From the NCBI GenBank assembly GCA_965277355.1, contig CBDICN010000001.1, positions 1 through 64,000 on the forward strand: 64,000 bases of DNA. The letters run 5' to 3'. The notes beneath the pieces are model-generated. The model was not told the origin of the DNA. It searched no databases and saw only the letters and a program-made list of their open reading frames with translations. Position 1 is the stretch's first letter, and each line of letters begins with the position of its first letter. The position numbers were made by a program, and so were the translations under genes. The DNA comes from RH-AL1 sp965277355 (lineage in GTDB: Bacteria; Pseudomonadota; Alphaproteobacteria; Rhizobiales; Beijerinckiaceae). Below are positions 61,647-64,000 of this stretch, piece by piece.

Positions 61647-62804
61647 ATGAGCCAGACCCGCCCCGATGCGAGCGCCAAGATCCCGGTGACGGTGCTGACA
61701 GGCTATCTCGGCGCCGGCAAGACGACGCTCCTCAACCGCATCCTCACCGAGCCGCACGGCAAGAAGTTCGCGGTGATCGTCAACGAATTCGGCGAGGTCG
61801 GCATCGACAACGAGCTCGTCGTCGGCGCGGACGAGGAAGTGTTCGAGATGAACAACGGCTGCGTCTGCTGCACGGTGCGGGGCGACCTCATCCGCATTAT
61901 CGAGGGCCTGATGCGCCGCCGTGGCAGGTTCGACGCGATCATCGTGGAAACCACCGGTCTCGCCGATCCGGCCCCGGTCGCGCAGACCTTCTTCGTCGAC
62001 CAGGACGTTATGGACGCTTCGCGCCTCGACGCGGTGGTGACGGTGGCCGATGCCAAATGGCTGGCGGATCGGCTGAAGGATGCGCCCGAGGCGAAGAGCC
62101 AGATCGCCTTCGCCGACGTCATCATCCTCAACAAGACGGATCTCGTCTCGGTGGACGAGCTTGCGGAGGTCGAGGGCCGCATCCGCGCGATCAATCCCTA
62201 CGCCAAGCTGCACAAGACGCAGCGCTGCGCGGTGCCGCTCGACGCCGTGCTCGGGCGCAACGCCTTCGATCTCGATCGCATTCTCGAGTTGGAGCCGGCC
62301 TTCCTCGACACCGAGGATCATAACGACCATCGGGGCCATGACCAAGCCGGTGGTCACGAAGCCCACGGTCAAAAGGACCGCCGCCAGGAAGACCACGGTC
62401 ACGACGCCGACAACCATGGTTCGCACGACCATGGTGCGCACGATCATGGTTCACATGATCACAAGCACGAGGCGCACGGCCACGGCGGCGCCAAGCACTA
62501 CCACGACGAGGAGATGGGCTCTCTATCGGTGACGATCGACGGTGACGTCGATCCCGAAAAATTCATGCCCTGGATCCAGGACTACATGGCCCGCGAGGGC
62601 GGCTCGATCCTGCGTTCGAAGGGCATTCTGGCCTTCAAGGCGGAGCCGCGGCGTTTCGTCTACCAGGGCGTCCACATGATGATGGACGGCAACTTGCAGC
62701 GGGAGTGGAAGCCGGGCGAGAAGCGCAACAGCCGCATCGTCTTCATCGGCCGCAAGCTGAAGAAAGACGAGATCCGCCAGGGCTTCCTCGCCTGCGCCGC
62801 CTGA
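61647..62804 (+). CDS. CobW/COG0523-family GTPase with histidine-rich region
   Basis: G3E GTPase of 385 aa, probably a zinc metallochaperone. Walker A in LTGYLGAGKTTLLNRIL, the metal-binding CXCC motif in NNGCVCCTVRGDL (residues 72-75), VETTGLADPAP, and the guanine motif LNKTDLVSVDE. Residues 225-286 form a His/Asp-rich linker with about 19 histidines. The C-terminal CobW domain contains GILAFKAEPRRFVYQGVHMM. A start at 61647 follows GGAGAG. A Zur-like box precedes the gene, and a WD40 gene follows 1 base after its stop, as expected for a zinc-starvation operon. Confidence 0.88.
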   Translation: MSQTRPDASAKIPVTVLTGYLGAGKTTLLNRILTEPHGKKFAVIVNEFGEVGIDNELVVGADEEVFEMNNGCVCCTVRGDLIRIIEGLMRRRGRFDAIIVETTGLADPAPVAQTFFVDQDVMDASRLDAVVTVADAKWLADRLKDAPEAKSQIAFADVIILNKTDLVSVDELAEVEGRIRAINPYAKLHKTQRCAVPLDAVLGRNAFDLDRILELEPAFLDTEDHNDHRGHDQAGGHEAHGQKDRRQEDHGHDADNHGSHDHGAHDHGSHDHKHEAHGHGGAKHYHDEEMGSLSVTIDGDVDPEKFMPWIQDYMAREGGSILRSKGILAFKAEPRRFVYQGVHMMMDGNLQREWKPGEKRNSRIVFIGRKLKKDEIRQGFLACAA

Positions 62805-62805
62805 G

Positions 62806-63813
62806 ATGGGCGCATCGCAGACGTCGCTGACCGATTGCGTCGCCTTCTACGAGGCGGGCGAAGCGGTCCATACGGCGGATTTCATCGAGAACGTGCCGGT
62901 CGTCGTTCGCGACGACGGCACGGTGTCGCTCGGTCCGCCGGGCGAGACGAGAGCGGTTCGCGCGCATCCCGACGGCGGCATCCTGGCGGCATGCTGCAAC
63001 GCCACCTCGCTCGTTACCGGCGGCGACGACGGGCTGGTGGTGAGGACCTCCGCAGACGGCGCCTGCGAGACGCTCCACGACGCCAAGGGCAAATGGATCG
63101 ACGCGCTCGCCTCGCGCGACGACGGCGCGCTGGCCTGGTCCTGCGGCAAAACGGTCGCCGCGCGCGACCCGAAGGGCCTCGTCAAGACCATCGACGTGCC
63201 GAGCACCGCGCGGGGCCTCGCGTTCGCGCCGAAAGGCTATCGCCTCGCCATCGCGCACTACAATGGCGCGAGCCTGTGGTTTCCCAACACGGAGCAGGCG
63301 CCCGAATTGCTCGAATGGAAGGGCTCACACCTCGATGCGACCTTCTCGCCGGACGGACGATTCGTCGTCACCTCGATGCAGGAGAACGCGATGCATGGCT
63401 GGCGTCTGTCGGACCGCGCCAACATGCGCATGCGCGGCTATCCCGCGAAGGTGCGGTCCTGGGCCTGGTCGCCGGACGGGACGCTGCTCGCGACCTCGGG
63501 TGCCGATTCCTGCGTCGTGTGGCCGTTCCGCGACAAGGACGGCCCGATGAAGAAGGCGCCGCGGGAATTCGCCGCTCGTCGGGCGCGGGTGTCGCGCGTC
63601 GCCTTCAGTCCGAAAACGCCGCTGCTCGCGGTCGGCTTCGAGGATGGATGGGTCCTGGTCTCGCGGGTGACGGACGAGGCCGAGATCCTGGTGCGACGCC
63701 CCGATACCGAACGTCATGCCGTGACGGGTTTGGCCTGGAGCGCCGACGGCGTGAGCCTCGTCTTCGGGACCGCCGGCGGCGAAGCCGGCCTCCTGAGCGT
63801 GCCGCGGGCCTGA
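62806..63813 (+). CDS. WD40-repeat protein
   Basis: Protein of 335 aa built of about six or seven WD-like beta blades, for example LAFAPKGYRLAIAHYNGASL, ATFSPDGRFVVTSMQENAMH, SWAWSPDGTLLATSGADSCV, and TGLAWSADGVSLVFGTAGGE. The GH/WD signature dipeptides are degenerate. No signal peptide. It begins 1 base after the stop of the CobW-family gene, so they are co-transcribed; a protein-interaction role for metal delivery is an inference. A 20-bp duplication lies at its stop codon. Confidence 0.83.
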   Translation: MGASQTSLTDCVAFYEAGEAVHTADFIENVPVVVRDDGTVSLGPPGETRAVRAHPDGGILAACCNATSLVTGGDDGLVVRTSADGACETLHDAKGKWIDALASRDDGALAWSCGKTVAARDPKGLVKTIDVPSTARGLAFAPKGYRLAIAHYNGASLWFPNTEQAPELLEWKGSHLDATFSPDGRFVVTSMQENAMHGWRLSDRANMRMRGYPAKVRSWAWSPDGTLLATSGADSCVVWPFRDKDGPMKKAPREFAARRARVSRVAFSPKTPLLAVGFEDGWVLVSRVTDEAEILVRRPDTERHAVTGLAWSADGVSLVFGTAGGEAGLLSVPRA

Positions 63814-63835
63814 CGAACGTGCCGCGGGCCTGACG
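63798..63835. repeat. Tandem 20-bp duplication across the WD40 stop codon
   Basis: CGTGCCGCGGGCCTGACG occurs at 63798-63815 and again at 63818-63835 (period 20). The first copy contains the stop codon; the second is in the downstream gap. Confidence 0.8.
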
Positions 63836-63889
63836 GGCGCGCCCGAAGATGCTAGCCTCGCTCCGCCGTCCGGATCGGAGCCTGCAACG

Positions 63890-64000
63890 ATGATCGTGCG
63901 CCGCCTCGCTTTCTTCGTCGCGTTGCTGTTCGGTTTGGCGATGACCCAGATTCCGGAATACGTGCAGCAGTACAGAGCGGCGCTCGGCGGTGCCGTCAGC
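63890..64000 (+). CDS. DUF2937 family membrane protein, partial
   Basis: The frame opens with ATG at 63890 and runs off the window after 37 codons. It reads MIVRRLAFFVALLFGLAMTQ, then IPEYVQQYRAALGGAVS, which matches the N-terminus of DUF2937 proteins: one hydrophobic helix followed by Q(F/I)PE(F/Y)-x-QQY(R). Function unknown. Confidence 0.7.
   Translation, partial: MIVRRLAFFVALLFGLAMTQIPEYVQQYRAALGGAVS

Overview
The window is high-GC DNA from an alphaproteobacterium, most likely Hyphomicrobiales (Rhizobiales). The evidence is the gene content: nadQ-type NAD regulation, a UvrB with a long N-terminal extension, DUF2937, DUF3455 and Hint_2 proteins, and dispersed palindromic repeats of the kind common in that order. 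Genus and species cannot be read from it.

Layout. 1-1277: 5' part of a glycine-rich Hint-domain protein. 1506-7379: type II NADH dehydrogenase, then a minus-strand Mrp-type cation/proton antiporter operon in the order E-F-G-DUF4040-B-C-D with no large MrpA gene. 7594-11419: lactate utilisation operon lutABC with two small unknown genes between lutA and lutB. 11456-13715: PsiE-like protein, methyltransferase, DUF3455 protein. 13741-18335: NAD biosynthesis nadABC and its regulator nadQ. 18385-19041: SH3-domain exported protein. 19199-23700: photosynthetic reaction-centre operon pufL-pufM-pufC-puhA-puhB. 23802-28967: glycine-rich exported protein, uvrB, small exported protein, SGNH hydrolase. 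29054-40227: cell-surface glycan cluster. 40446-40530: tRNA-Leu(CAG). 40661-45475: NDUFA9-like reductase, EI24-like membrane protein, malonyl-CoA decarboxylase, PRC-barrel protein, frameshifted universal stress protein. 45578-50945: second glycosyltransferase group (GT2, GtrA, GT2, polytopic transferase-like protein, methyltransferase). 51113-64000: gamma-glutamyltransferase, TonB-dependent receptor with its TonB, PaaI-like thioesterase, ferrochelatase, 5'-nucleotidase-like protein, cupin, Sco, a His-rich CobW-family GTPase with a WD40 partner, and a partial DUF2937 gene.

The most unusual region is 19075-23700. All three core type II reaction-centre subunits (L, M, H), the tetraheme cytochrome and the assembly factor PuhB lie in one operon. 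Four of the five genes are joined by 4-base start/stop overlaps. There are no light-harvesting genes (pufBA), no pufQ/pufX, and no bacteriochlorophyll or carotenoid genes in the window. In textbook purple bacteria the puf and puh genes are in separate operons. Upstream are two tandem TGT-N12-AC(A/G) palindromes 8 bp apart, lying on a plausible -35/-10 pair: the architecture known for PpsR/CrtJ repressor sites. This suggests a mobile-like, self-contained reaction-centre cassette still under photosynthesis control, whose pigment and antenna genes (if any) lie elsewhere.

A second connection is regulatory. Near-identical 13-bp palindromes of the type (G/C)TTATGAYATAAC precede both the TonB receptor/TonB genes and the CobW GTPase/WD40 genes. 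They look like Zur boxes and suggest a zinc-limitation regulon.
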